From positions 22,190,987-22,254,986 of the forward strand of contig OX637290.1 of the NCBI GenBank assembly GCA_951799445.1: DNA of 64,000 nucleotides. Direction: 5' to 3'. This document shows, one piece after another, positions 34,496 through 46,345 of the stretch. Below the pieces are notes generated by a model that saw nothing but the letters and a program-made list of their open reading frames with translations, searched no databases and was not told the origin of the DNA. Both the position numbers and the translations under genes were made by a program. How positions within the stretch are numbered: position 1 is the stretch's first letter; every line of letters starts with the position of its first letter. Source of the stretch: Pseudisothecium myosuroides. Its lineage: Eukaryota; Streptophyta; Bryopsida; Hypnales; Lembophyllaceae.

Positions 34496-37400
34496 CTACG
34501 AAGAGCCCGACCCATGCGCTTGATACAATCGTGTCCATGCTTGGTAAAACCGAGTCTTTTCCTCCTGATCGCTCACAAAGCTAGGCATTATTTTGACACC
34601 TCCAACGACATCCTCACAAGGTTTGATGAAATGGAGAACGGCGCCGGGTTTTGTTTTATTACCGCTTACGTCGCAGTTGAGCTCGGGAGGGGCATGGAAA
34701 CAGGGCTCCATGGAAGCTGCCCGGTTGCAGTAACCATGAGTTTGGAAGGAGGCCTCGGCAGTCTCATTTGAATGCGTTTTCGTGAGGATCCAGGGCGTGG
34801 TGCCTGCCAAAGCTTGGGCCACATAGCCGAAAGTGGACCAAGGGCTGGTAACCAGAGTGTCGCTCAAAGAGAGGAGGTACATGTCTGCCCATGCTTTCTT
34901 GTCATGGTCGAATCCGAATTGCTGAGTCTTCTCTTTGCTTGGAGTGTGCACCCCAATGTAGTCCGCTCCCTCCACTGGTGAGTCCATGTAATAGCCTCGC
35001 AGCCTGTCGTAGTAGGCGTCGTCCAGTGATGTCACGAGAACCGATGTGGAGCCTGTTTTTGCGCTTAGAAGAAGCTTTTCCTCTGCGATGGGTGATTGCT
35101 CAGGCAGCAGCTTGTTCTCCAAGACGCACGATAGGAGCTGCAAGCCAAAAAATTAAAGTTAGGGTTTGGTGTAAGGACCAATTGAGCCTCATGTTTTTTA
35201 GCAGTTTTGAGTTGGTCATATTGGGACTTTCTGTCATCCAATTTTGTTTCGTTTTCGACCCATTCATGCAATGGTTTTCACTGATACACTCTAACCTCTT
35301 TAATCTTACGACCTAGGGTCCCAGCTTTTTCAAAATAACACAATTTGAATATGTGTCGACTGTGTTACAGTCAATGATGGAGTGCAGGATGTTCTGGAAC
35401 GTCAATTTAGATAGGGTAGTAAGGCAGAGGTCTGAGTGTATAAAATTTGGCCCCATCTGCTTTTCACAACATGATCAATCGAATGGGTTTGGGGTAAACC
35501 TTGAATCTTGGTCTTTTAGGGTTTATGCTATTCGAGTGCCCAATGCGTCTTTCTCAACATTTTCTAGAAATCGGACTGAAACTTTGTAGAAGTGTATGAT
35601 GGAGATTCAAGTACCTGATCAGCAACGACAGAGGATGTGACATTCGACTCGAGGATGCGCAGCTGGAGGCCGACTTGCCGACGTGCACTCGCGAGGTAGG
35701 GTTGCCGGAACCGCAACACAAGCCCCCACATGAAATTTGACGGCCGGAAAAGATACCGTGACACATGATGGAAAACCGTGTCCCTCTCAGGAAACATCCG
35801 ATCGAGCTCACTGTGAAACGAATGATCAAAGTGCAACCCCGGCACAAGATAGTTATTAGACCTCCAATACAGAAGCGGCACTTTCCGTAGCTGCTTCTGC
35901 ACGCGCTTGCAGAAGAATCGCTTGTCGTGTTCGTCGTTGTTGTGCATGAGGTTCAAGAACACGTACCCGTTCGGCACCGGCGTGGGGAGCGTCACGTTGG
36001 CGAAGCCACTGCTTTGCAGCAGGTACCCCAGCCGGTGATCATTCTCCCACGTCACTTTGTTCATCCACTGGTAGTCGTAATTTTCAGGCAAGAGCCATGA
36101 AACTCCTGGAAATGGCTCACAGAAGAGGCCGGCTATGTCCGTTTCAGCGTGGTCCAGCAACAGCACACGGTCTGTGAGGAGTGAATACACAAAGGCCGAG
36201 GCGATGGTGATCATCCGGTTGCCGAGCCCACTGTTTGCAATCCATACTACGAACTGGCAATCGCCGAGATCTGAATTCGTGCCATTTTGGCTGAATTTTA
36301 CTGCCTTGGGTGCACACCTTTTGTGGCGAGCTTCGTACTGCCGAAGCTTGGTGATTAAATAGGACGATGGACGGTGAGGACTGGATTTTCGGATCAAGCT
36401 TTCCTCTGATCTGCTGATGCATTGCCCTAGCTCATAGTCCTGGGGCGGAAGCAACAAGCCACCGAGTGTCCGGTCACCAGATTTGAAAACCTTCGCCTCT
36501 GCGTCATCAAAATGCGTTATCTATTAGTAAAACATGAGTTTTCTAAGAACAATGCAAAACTCCATCGCTGGTGTGGTACGACAGCGAGAGCTGCAGGAAA
36601 AGATGGGCTCAGGCACTGCAGGTTCTCAGGTGCAGTGCCTGTCCTGATGTGACAAACTTCAGTCCTACACTTGAAACAGGACACGGGATACTCATCTTTG
36701 GTTGTCTAACCTTCATTATCTAGCGCAAGAAAATGTACCATACTGATTCACCTTCAAGCAGAATATTTTATAGCCCGTGCATAATGCACCCTCGCAAATA
36801 AGGCCAATTGTGATCCTATTCTGATTCTCTCAAGTATCCTCTTACAGACATCACTCTAAAGAATCTAGGATGACTCACAAACTTCAAAGTTTGCTGGCTA
36901 TAGCTGAAGAATCTAATGCTAAAACAATAAAATTACTGGCGTCTTCACCTCCCAGTCTAGAACTTGGAAAAATTGGACTACGACACCGCAAAGTGCAATC
37001 AGGTATAACGAAAGTAATTATTGTACCAGAGAAATTATTGTGTACTGTCTGAAAGGAGGGCTCACTCACTACAGTGACCAGCACTGTAGCAAGGATGCCA
37101 GAGATCCAGGCTTGACAAATAATTCAAATGCAGTACTGTAGGTTTGCTGAAAGATCTATATCACCACCGCGCTCAAGAGACGAGATCCACGACAATCTCC
37201 TCGAGTCAACCCAGAATAAAATCTAGAATATTCACCACTTCCAGTAACACCTTCTAGGTGGAGCACAACTCACGAGACACCCAGTATAATTCTCTGGAGC
37301 GACATGTAGCAGTGGTGCACATTTTAATAGTATGGCAGCACTTGTCCCCACCTCCTCTAGTAATTTAGGTCAGGGCAATCAATAATTCGAAATTCGTCTT

Positions 37401-37681
37401 CGTCCAGCTTATTACTACTGTAGCGCTACGGCACAGAGATTGCAATGAAACATGAGATTCTAAATTCTCAATTGATGCAACACTTGACTAGATTGAATGA
37501 CATGAGGGAAAGTGAGGGGGATACCTGAATCAAAATTGAAGGGCAACGCCGTGTGTTGTTGCCGAGAGATGTAATTGAGCATGAAAAAGAGGGAGAAGAT
37601 AAACAAAGCTCCCAAGGAAATGCACATGATTTCCAATCTGCGAGGCTTCCGTGCGACTCCATGCTTGCCTTCCATCACCAT
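34496..37681 (-). CDS. GT37 fucosyltransferase (xyloglucan/AGP type), 560 aa, three exons
   Basis: Type II Golgi membrane enzyme transferring fucose from GDP-fucose onto cell-wall glycans; GT37 includes xyloglucan alpha-1,2-fucosyltransferase FUT1. Exons: 37525-37681, 35615-36498, 34496-35137; phases 1 and 0, canonical sites. The first ATG gives a short basic cytosolic tail and one membrane anchor (about residues 18-38, CISLGALFIFSLFFMLNYIS). Luminal motifs follow: DRTLGGLL, CISRSEESLIRK, HRPSSYLITKLRQYE, NSGLGNRMITIASAF, SWLLPENYDYQWM, VGLQLRILES, SPWSTFGYVAQALAG, CNRAASMEPCFHAPP; these are the order and spacing of plant GT37. Length agrees with the family (about 500-580 aa). The fucosylated substrate cannot be told from sequence. 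Intron 2 carries a family B repeat; intron 1 is 1026 bp with nothing recognised. Confidence 0.94.
35160..35521 (+). mobile_element. Family B TTAA-type MITE in fucosyltransferase intron 2, with extra insert
   Basis: Starts AGGGTTTGGTGTAAGGACC, carries TTGAGCCTCATG, GATCAATCGAATGGG and TTGAATCTTGG and ends CTTTTAGGGTTTA. About 130 bp in the middle (around 35298-35430) is absent from the other copies, suggesting a second insertion. Confidence 0.6.
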
Positions 37682-38738
37682 TTCCAATGCGAGAGATGCA
37701 ATGCCAGTCTCTCTTCCACCTGTGTCACTAATTCTATCTAAGTATCAAACTCTCCAATCAACTTCTTCAACCCTTTCCGTGAGGCTCAACGCTATCCTTC
37801 ATGACAATCTTAAAACCCAACAATGTAGTAACCATCTCACACGCAAAATTTGAATCTCCAACCGGGTCACCAATGCGCGCAATGTGCGCAATTCTTCCCC
37901 CCAAAACCCTCCTCCGTCTCTGCATCACCACAATATGACCCGCAACAACCAATTAATACACTCACCGTTTCATTCTATCGAAATTGACACGGAGCTCAGC
38001 GAATTCAAAAACCATCCCTCGAAACACTCGCCTCGTTCATAACGACAAGGCCATGTCCGATTCTAAACAAGAAACCTGCAATTAACCATTCTAACAAAAG
38101 AACGCGCAAACACCAGCAATCCGACTCTTCTACATCCCTTCCCGTAACAACCGCGGCGCCTTGCGGTTAGGGTTGTAAACTGACAACACCAAGAAACTTT
38201 GAGTACCTCACAAACTAATCAAGCTTCCGGAATGCAAATTCTCAAGGTCCTCCACCACTCGACTCCTGCTTGAAATTCTAAAGCCTCCTTGAACGAAATC
38301 CTCCGTCAAACAGCTAGTGACCTCGTCTCGAGATTGCTAAAAGCAGACATGACGATCTCGTGATTCTAAAAATTGAGTCAGTCTTCACACAAGCTAGCTA
38401 CTGCAGGCGCCTCAGGTTGAGTGCGCAATGCAACTGACGATCATTTCGAGGCGACTGCGTTTGCTCCTTCCACATGCTTAACTTAAGTTATCACCGTGTA
38501 GTCTTACAACTAGGCTTGGTTTTGTAACCCTGAACTTGGAAAAATCTTGCGAGGTTTGCGACGAAAGAGAAACACATGTAGAAGACTGGATGTTTACTTA
38601 GTCTGGAAAGGAATGTTCGGCGAATTGAGCTGCAGAAAGTTCTCGTTTAAGCTTAGTTCTCCACTAGAGTACCCGCGTGATGAGAATGCTTACAAACGCA
38701 CTTGGCTGGTGCGCCTTGGGCAAGTCAGTCAGTCAGCT
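37682..38738. promoter_or_regulatory. Upstream region of the fucosyltransferase gene
   Basis: Holds the fucosyltransferase promoter (minus strand) and possibly that of the candidate exon at 38739 (plus strand). No clear TATA box or repeat seen. Confidence 0.3.
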
Positions 38739-38864
38739 ATGGCGGACGATGATTCAAATTATCTGCAAGTTCGGAAGAGGCTTCAGAATCACAACCCTAG
38801 AGAATCATGTCGAAAATGTAAGGGACTTGTTGGCCTGCAGTTGAAAGGTGAGCGTGCCTGCTAG
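38739..38864 (+). CDS. Candidate first exon of an unidentified gene
   Basis: The ATG at 38739 (context AGCTATGGCGG) opens a frame starting MADDDSNYLQVRKRLQNHN and reaching RESCRKCKGLVGLQLK, then a strong donor-like site TTGAAAG|GTGAGCG at about 38846. Acidic start followed by a basic Cys-containing stretch. No downstream partner exon was found within the following repeat-rich 3 kb, so this may be a decayed gene, a gene with distant exons, or chance. Frame without splicing ends at 38864. Confidence 0.25.
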   Translation: MADDDSNYLQVRKRLQNHNPRESCRKCKGLVGLQLKGERAC

Positions 38865-40565
38865 AGGCTTCTAAAAAAGTGGGGGCACAAGAGCATGGCC
38901 GGCAATTAATTAACCCTGCAAGGACAAAAAGTGGTCGATGGGTGATTTTCTAGATCACTGTAGAAAATGAAGAATGCACCACTTGGTTGAAAAATCATTT
39001 CGTTTCTAACAAAGTATCTTGGTGACTAGTGTGCCTTGTGCCGTTGCCACAATAAAAAATAATCAAAATAAAAGTAAAGCTAATTCTTTTGATTTTTTTT
39101 AATTCGTAAAACTTTGAAATTCAATATCTTTCACACTATTGGTTCAAACAAAGCCTGTGCACCCCTCCTTGCCAAGCACTTTCCAATGATACCAAAACGT
39201 GATCAGAGGATGCACGGTCAAAGAGATCTCACTGTAACAAAAAATTAAAATCAAATCAAACAGCTTAACTTAAGGTATGAATAGGTCTCAAGTGATAATA
39301 GAGTTAATCATGTAGCGTATGCAACATGGGACCAAGAGTTGGACTTTGAGAAAAATATAGGACAAAACTCCTTAGAGCACCCAAACCTGGGCTGATGGAG
39401 TTTGGTGTTGTGTTTTTTTTGCACTATTCTTAGTTAAACCTTCCTCTGCACCCCTTCTACAAATTGGGGTCACTTTACAATAAACTCTAATTTCTATAAA
39501 AGATTTTTTGGTCTTTTACCAAGTTTTTCAAAGGAGTCATCAATCATTTATTTGTTAAAAAAACTAAGAACTTGTATCAATGTGAGGTATTCGTTGCAAA
39601 CTTGCGTGTGCCACTCATAACACAATAATGATTTATTGTTCTTTATACACTTTGTCTTTTGCTTTGGATACTTTGCAGCTCCTTTAAAAAGTACTGATGA
39701 GGTGAAGCAACGGTTCTAGTATGTAAGCCCGAGAATGCGAGCTTGTGAGCATTGAGCCTACAATATAGATACCACACACTATAGAAGGTGTATGTATCAT
39801 AAACATCTATAATATGTGTATTTGTTAACATATATATCCTATAATCATAGACAGTTTCTATAGTATATATATCTATAACATAGATGTGTAGTATTCTAGG
39901 CTCATGGGCTCACACTCCTATGCTCACATAATAGCAACATTCGGTCTTCTTGTTTTAGTGTTCTAATGTTCCAACATTGAAGCATATAATACCCCATCAT
40001 ATTTTTGGATCATTTTGGACTAGAACATTTACTTAAAACACAACTTAGTTAATTTTTAACTTGCCAATGTATAAAATTCAATTTTATCATAGTCAATTAA
40101 ATGTGTATTGAGGTGTTCTCAATTAGTTTCTATTTCTCTCCAAAAAGTCAACACAACACAACCTTGGCAACCATGGAGTGTAATTAAGGTTCCCTATGAT
40201 GACAATAATATTGTTAGCTAGAAAGTGCAAAAGGGATTGTGTAGAGGCAAATCCCATTCAATAGATGATCATCCATATGTCCGTCGCTCTAAGAGTCTAG
40301 GACCATCCAAGGAAGTTAATCTTTAATCAAATTTGTAAATAAAAATTCTCATTAGACACCAAAAGGATAGACACCCAATTGTCCACATAGCAACCACATT
40401 GGCAATCAATGGCAACAAAAGGGAACAAATGCCTTCCAATGGGGACTCCTAAATGTCCTCTAAGGTGTTGACGAAAAAGCAGATGCCTAAACGTTCACCA
40501 ATTAGTCCAATGAAGACGGACGCTTGAGTGCCCAATAGCAACACTTTGAGGACAAAGATGATTAA
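38865..40565. other. Intergenic, one solo TTAA-type end
   Basis: TTAACCCTGCAAGGAC at 38910 looks like a family C left end without a partner. The rest, including AT-rich hairpin-like stretches near 39760-39900 built on TATAGATAT and CTATAATAT words, shows no gene. Confidence 0.35.
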
Positions 40566-41471
40566 CCTCTAAAGGACCATACTATGTTTTTTGGCTGTAT
40601 AGAAATTTTGGGCAAGTACATGTGACTAGAGATTTACATATTTTAGGTTGAAATTTTAATAGAAGGTGGGGACAAGGAATATCTTTCACATGCATTAAAT
40701 TTCATGGCATTTGGAAATAGGAGTCAACAATTATGGCCTAATATGTTACTTTTTTTTGTAACTGGGTAGTCTGGGCATATAAAAAAAATCACTTTTTTCA
40801 AAAATAAAAATTTGAAATTGATTTTCTAGATTTATATATACATGGAGAGCTTTGAATCATTCCATTTCGATCAATGAATCAAAAGTTATGAGGGTTTTAG
40901 TTGGTGGGCAGTTATAGATTCTCTACTCTAAAATAAACTTTGAAGTTGTTTATTTAATTCAATTTCCAATATTTTTGGAAGAAAATAAAATCCTAGGATG
41001 TAGATTGTTTGTTACAACATTTCAACCATTGGGATTGGTATTTTTTGAATTCTTAACAATTTAATATTTTGAATCATTCTCTACTTTATTCTACTTACTA
41101 TTTTTTTCCTATATGTTGTACAATCCCAGATGATGTGAAATTTTTCAAGCATGTAGCCAACTTGTTTAGGAAACTAAATTACAAAAAGCACCATCATTTT
41201 TGACATTTTTTCATTGAAAAGTAAGCTTGTGAAGTGCAACTACCCGGTTTTTTGCAGGTTTGAAAAATGGTTTTGGTGAATTTGAATGCTTAGATCTTAC
41301 AATCCACACAGTGGAACTTTCTGAAATTTTTACCACATGTTGTCAAGTCATCATAATACAAGATCCTACGGTTACATGTGTCAAAAAAAAATTCCAAAAA
41401 TTTGGTAGTTGTATTAGAATTAACAGTTTTGGAACGTTTTTGGTGAATACATAGTCATAGAATTTTAGGGG
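40566..41471 (+). mobile_element. Family A TTAA-type element (diverged copy)
   Basis: TTAA at 40562-40565 and 41472-41475; ends CCTCTAAAGGACC and TTTTAGGGG. Internal landmarks persist in order: GGGCAAGTACATG near 40611, and GATCCTACGGTTACATGTG near 41362. More diverged than the copies at 5396 and 9685. 906 bp, non-coding. Confidence 0.75.
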
Positions 41472-41823
41472 TTAATATGAAACCTTTGGCAAACAATGGA
41501 TGGCCATATACACTAAGGCAATATTGCTTTTTAGTCTTATACTAAAACATGAGGGCAAAGTCACTTTGAGCTTATCGATCATACCACTATATAAAACGGC
41601 ATTATGTATAGTAATCTATTTTGAGCCACGGAAAAATCCGTATTGCCTCCAAATGTAACCTACGTGAGAGAAAATATGGACTGTCTAGAAGGCTAGAAGG
41701 ATTAATTTGAATCCATCTACAATCCGAAATGACTATTTTGTATTTCTCATGTCTTTAACTGGCACTCTTCTCAAGTTTCAACAGTAAATTAACAATTGGC
41801 AACCTTCTTGTCAACAATACTAC

Positions 41824-41850
41824 ATTAACCCCTAAAGGATGTTAGCATTG
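41824..41850 (+). mobile_element. Solo TTAA-type left end
   Basis: TTAACCCCTAAAGGATG matches the left ends of the TTAA elements, but no facing right end is obvious before 44368. It may mark a decayed or larger element that includes the reading frame at 42214. Confidence 0.4.
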
Positions 41851-42016
41851 CTCATACAATGTAGATATTACAACTTCTGAATACAAAGGCCATTTGCACG
41901 TAGTAAAAATTGTTTTTTCAGCTCGGAATTTTTTGTGAGATTGTTTGGGATTGCACCTTTGCTCTGTGATTTTCACGGACTTTTTTGTGACGGAATTGTG
42001 CAAGAAAAAAATCTTG

Positions 42017-42024
42017 TATATAAG
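42017..42024 (+). promoter_or_regulatory. TATA box candidate
   Basis: TATATAAG lies about 190 bp before the ATG at 42214. Plausible core promoter by sequence alone. Confidence 0.35.
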
Positions 42025-42213
42025 GAATATAGAAGAATACTGAAGTCACCGTAGGCCATTTTGGCTTGGCCAAGCCTGAAGAAGTTAATTAGCAATCTTC
42101 TTCTTGTGAATACGGCCTACCACGGACACTCTTGTAAGTTTAGCGGGAATAGTGGGTTACTAGAAGTAGTGGAAATTTTTTATGGAAGTGTTATACTTGA
42201 AGTTAGGAAAGTA

Positions 42214-42501
42214 ATGATCCAAGCGCAGTTAGGCATGGAACTTTTGAAGTTGAAGCTGATGGCGACGGCAATTGCGGCCATCCTCATTGTTCCAACCTTA
42301 TTGGCAGCGATGTATTTGGCCAACAAGTCCAAGCTTGAGTTAGGAGCCTTGAGGAAGGACGTTAAGAATGAGTTGAAGGAAGTCAAAGACAAGGTGGAGA
42401 TGATTGTAGATACCGTGAAGAAAATTGCAGACAAGGTGGAAAAGATTGCAGACAAGGACGTTAAAGTCATTAGAGGATTTTTTGGGCCTTTGGAAGATTG
42501 A
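42214..42501 (+). CDS. Small membrane/coiled-coil protein candidate, 95 aa, 3' end inside a transposon
   Basis: Family not recognised. From the ATG at 42214 the frame gives MIQAQLGMELLKLKLMATAI, then a hydrophobic segment (about residues 14-34, ending VPTLLAAMYLA), then a Lys/Glu-rich helix with heptad spacing (LRKDVKNELKEVKDKVEMI, VKKIADKVEKIADK). This is one membrane anchor plus a coiled coil. The last 11 codons and stop lie in the family E element that begins at 42468, so the original C terminus was replaced. The frame stays open upstream to 42061, but without an ATG. A TATA motif lies upstream. It may be a live gene with a transposon-derived tail, one exon of a decayed gene, or element cargo. 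Confidence 0.4.
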   Translation: MIQAQLGMELLKLKLMATAIAAILIVPTLLAAMYLANKSKLELGALRKDVKNELKEVKDKVEMIVDTVKKIADKVEKIADKDVKVIRGFFGPLED

Positions 42502-42748
42502 GAATTCTCAAACTGTGGAAACTCTGGAAATGTTGCCAAATCATCAGTTTAACGTGGCCGAGAGACTGCCACGTTAAATACTAATAATTAATTAACTTTT
42601 AATATTTCTTTTGAAAAAAATAAATTTTTTTAAATTTTTTTAAATTTTTTTAAATTAATTTTTTTTTTATTCTGACAGTAGGGGACTGGTTCCCAGCAAC
42701 GGGAACAGCCCTGAAATAGTCTTCCACAGGTTCAAATCTCCTCTAATG
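42468..42748 (+). mobile_element. Family E element with paired ACGT boxes (copy 2)
   Basis: Starts CATTAGAGGATTTT and ends CTCCTCTAATG, an inverted repeat. It carries TTAACGTGGC (42549-42558) and GCCACGTTAA (42568-42577), and an A/T tract near 42600-42670. It supplies the stop codon of the reading frame at 42214. Confidence 0.75.
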
Positions 42749-43267
42749 AGAGCGGTTTTCATACAAGGGCGCCTTCAACTTTCTTTGCTTACCAATACAA
42801 AGCTCTTAAATTTGGACAAAAATTGTCTATGTTTTCCTAATTATGACGTCCACCAAAACTGTTATAATGCAATGCCTAAACACATGGTTGATAAACCATA
42901 TATTTGATTCTTGAACATATATTGTATCTTCTCCTTACTTTCTTCAATACATACCTAGCTTTGTAGTCATCTTTTTAGTTCATCTTTTTACATTTGTCTA
43001 TCTTTTTGTTCTTTGTTGTCTATTGTCCACAAAAATATCATCTAACATGTTCACTCACCGTGTCCGCCAAGACCTTCCACCATAATGTCATCCGCCCATC
43101 CATCTCATCAACTAGAGATTGTCTATTATAAATCTGGTTGTCGAAAGGTAATAACAAAAAATAAATATCTTCAAATCACCTATGGACTCTTATGAATAGG
43201 TATTGTTCATTCAAGCAAGAATTTAAAGGCGTTGGTTTGGAAACATTTCAAAATTTGATGTAGTGAC
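42749..43267. other. Intergenic, nothing recognised
   Basis: No gene or repeat supported. Confidence 0.4.
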
Positions 43268-44368
43268 CTCCTACTAAACTTTTTCTATCAACATCCCTTT
43301 GGGGACAAATGAGCTTTTACATGCATTCTCATATGTTAGTTCAACATAATATCCTTATTTAGTTTGATGTGTTTACAATATAACAAATATTGGAGATATA
43401 ACTTTGAAATGTGCAATTACAAGTGCGTTTTAAAAAAGGTTTGACCATATACCAGTGTTTCATTTTACTCTAAAAAGATGGGCCGATGACAATGTCGTTG
43501 AACTTCAAAAACATACATTTTGTACACTTTAGTCCTCCTATGTAAATAACTTAATAACTATTTTTAAATTTAAAAAAATTTAGAAGTGAAAAAATGTGTT
43601 TTCTATGAATCCTAAAATTTCAGATATTATTCCTCAAATTTGAAGTTATTGTGAACTTTTAATTAAAAAAAGTGAAGAAAACTCATATCAAATAGGAGAT
43701 TAGATTTAATATTTTAAAAATTTATAATCTAGACCATAAATTTTGAAAATTTTGAATTTTAAAGAATGGAGTAGAAATTAGACTAGAAAAGCTTCACTTA
43801 TTAGTTAGTTTACTCCGAAACAAAAAGAAACATTTCGAAAGTCAAAATCAAGTTTGAAGTGGAAAAAAAGAGTGCTAAAGTACACAACTTTGATATTTAG
43901 TTTTTTTAAACCTTTAAAGTTCTTTCATGTTTATTGGCTCAAAATTACTCATACCCAAAGCAAGTCTAAAATCTTCATCTATATTTATTTTTAACAAATC
44001 CAACCAAAAGATCTTTTAGTTAATTTGTTCAAATATATTCTTTCAGAATTTTAGAGTAAATACCCCCACCGATTGCAAGTTCAATGTACCTAAATATCAA
44101 AATTGTAGTTTTTTCTAGCCCTTCCAAAAGGTGAAGTTTTATCTTTCAATATTTTTAGAATAAAATCCATTTGTATTATAACTTGTACATTTTAGTGAAT
44201 ATATATGTGAAAGAATGGGTTGGAAAAATGCATGAGAAAATTTTGCTTCACAAATAAATTAGAATGATTGGCATTAATCTAAAAAAATTATACAAATATT
44301 CCAAATTATGAAGTCAACAAGGCGGTAGGGCAAAAATCCAGCAAAGTGGACTCCTTAGTCTTTAGGAG
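43268..44368 (+). mobile_element. Probable decayed family A element
   Basis: A block CATCCCTTTGGGGACAAATG near 43290 resembles the left part of family A, and the right end CTTTAGGAG is followed by TTAA at 44369-44372. The left terminus is eroded; the call is tentative. Confidence 0.35.
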
Positions 44369-44372
44369 TTAA

Positions 44373-44985
44373 ACAATACATTGTTGAAAATCAAGAAACT
44401 ACTACTGTGACTTCAATTTAACCCCTAAATGACCAGACATTCAAATTTCAAACAATGGATGAACGCAAACAATGAGCGCATAAATTTTTTACTTTTTCAA
44501 CCATATACTAAATATATGTAGATTCTTGCGTTAGTTCTTTTATATTTATATAGTATAAATTATTGCAATTTTCTTTTGCAAATCTTCTATAGTTCAAGGA
44601 AAATAAGTATGTCTAATTTCAAAATCTAATTTTTTTTCAGTCTAAAAAAGACCCTTAAAAAAACTTCAATAAATAAATAGATTAAAATTTTAAAAATCAC
44701 CATAATTAAAACTTAACATTTTGAAAATAATAGAAAAAAATCTTGTAAAAATTAAGAATATTTGTTCATTCTATAGTAAATTCTCTAAAGAATTTTCAAT
44801 TTTTGGTTTCAAAATTTATTATAAAATATTGATTAGTATAGCAGTATGGATTTGGTGTGTGGATCATGTTATACAACTTTTGTTTAATAGTTGTCAATAA
44901 ATTATTATTCCAAGCTCCATTTTATAACACATCTCTACAAATTTAGAAATTTGGACTACTCCTTGTCCTTCAAGGTTTTCAATGA
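44373..44985. other. AT-rich spacer with a possible TTAA element
   Basis: TTAACCCCTAAATGACC at 44418 is a left end; TTGTCCTTCAAGG near 44961 could be a decayed right end. Nothing coding. Confidence 0.3.
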
Positions 44986-45258
44986 CATTAGAAGAATTTC
45001 GAGGCTTCCAAGAGACTGCGAGTTATCAGGCCCTAGGAACTCTGGGAACGCCCTGGGAACAGTAATCTGACGTGGCCACGAGAGTGCCACGTCAGAAAAT
45101 AATTTAAAAAATTAATTTTTAATTTTTTTTTTCAAATTTTTTTAAATTTTTTTAAAATAATATTTTAATATTTTTTTATTATTTTAATATTCTGACTGTT
45201 TCGAGCTACGGGAACAGTCCTGAAACGGCCTCTTGGAGGCCTCAAATTTCTTCTAATG
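44986..45258 (+). mobile_element. Family E element with paired ACGT boxes (copy 3)
   Basis: Starts CATTAGAAGAATTTCGAGGC and ends GGCCTCAAATTTCTTCTAATG in inverted form. TGACGTGGC (45068-45076) and GCCACGTCA (45086-45094) face each other across a 9-bp spacer. A/T tract near 45100-45190, as in copy 2. 273 bp. Confidence 0.8.
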
Positions 45259-46125
45259 AATCTATATTCTATCAGTGAAACCCCTATATGCAAAAACTTG
45301 ATGAAAATACGCATTTCCTTATTTGCAGTCTTTATTTATTTTTGTCTAAAGGATACAAAACTTCCTAGACAATTTTCTTGGATTAGTATCATATAACTAG
45401 TATCACATAATTCTTCTTACCAAACTCTAAAAAATGGGTGTATCTATTTAAATTCTCATTCTTACACTAGTGTAGGCTCATAAATTTGCATAGAATGTGA
45501 TATCAAGGGATTTGATAGTATTAACAGGATCCTAGACCACTCTTTCAAAGACTACTCTATGAAGGGTATTAAAAAATCCAAACTAGGAAGGGGGACTCCA
45601 AATAAAATAGGTCCTAGATAGTAGCCATACTTCCTATTTTCAAAGTTAATTCAAATTTGAAAATTTCCCCCAAGTCTCTACTTTTGACTTTATTGAGCTA
45701 GCAACTTTATCATTATCCATTATGATTTCCACCTAAACTTGGAGACCCATGTCTCTCATACACTCATACCATGCATGAAATAACAAGAAATCAACAAATG
45801 AATATGAATTAGATTGATACATTTTGTAAAATTATAAGATTTTTTATTTGATACATCATTCATACCTTCGGGATATCCGAGAAAGAGGCACAAATGTATG
45901 GGGAGGGAGGCATCTTCTTATGAGTATACAAATCAAAGAATTTATTCAAATTATACATTACACATGTCAATTTTTTAATATATACTTAGTAAAAGATAAT
46001 AAAGGCAAAAATTGTTGATGCCTTTCACCTTATAAAGAGTAAAGTCTAGGCTAAAATGTCATTGCGAAGGGTAATTTTTTGGATTGGACTTCATGAGGAA
46101 GGGCAAGGGTGCCCTTCAAATTTAA
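45259..46125. other. Intergenic, nothing recognised
   Basis: No gene or clear repeat boundary seen. Confidence 0.4.
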
Positions 46126-46345
46126 CCTTGGAACGTTGGACTAGTTATCATGAAAATCATCCTTTTCAGTAATATTGTATAAATCATTTGCTTAAAAAAA
46201 GATCCAAGAGTACTTATTGAAGATCAAACTATTATGTAAGACCTCCCATTTTTACACAAAATTCCAAAGATGAACATCGACACCCAATTTATCTTGCATA
46301 GAAGGATTTTTTGTCATCCACATTGAACACTCAGTATCCACAGCA
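46126..46345 (+). mobile_element. Family C element, decayed copy
   Basis: After TTAA at 46122-46125 it shares AAAATCATCCTTTT, ATTGAAGATCAAACTATTAT and AAAATTCCAAAGATGAA with the family C copies. The right end is not clean. Confidence 0.45.

Noticed and set aside
42061..42213. N-terminal extension of the 95-aa frame
   Set aside because: The frame is open but has no ATG, and the residues look like non-coding translation.
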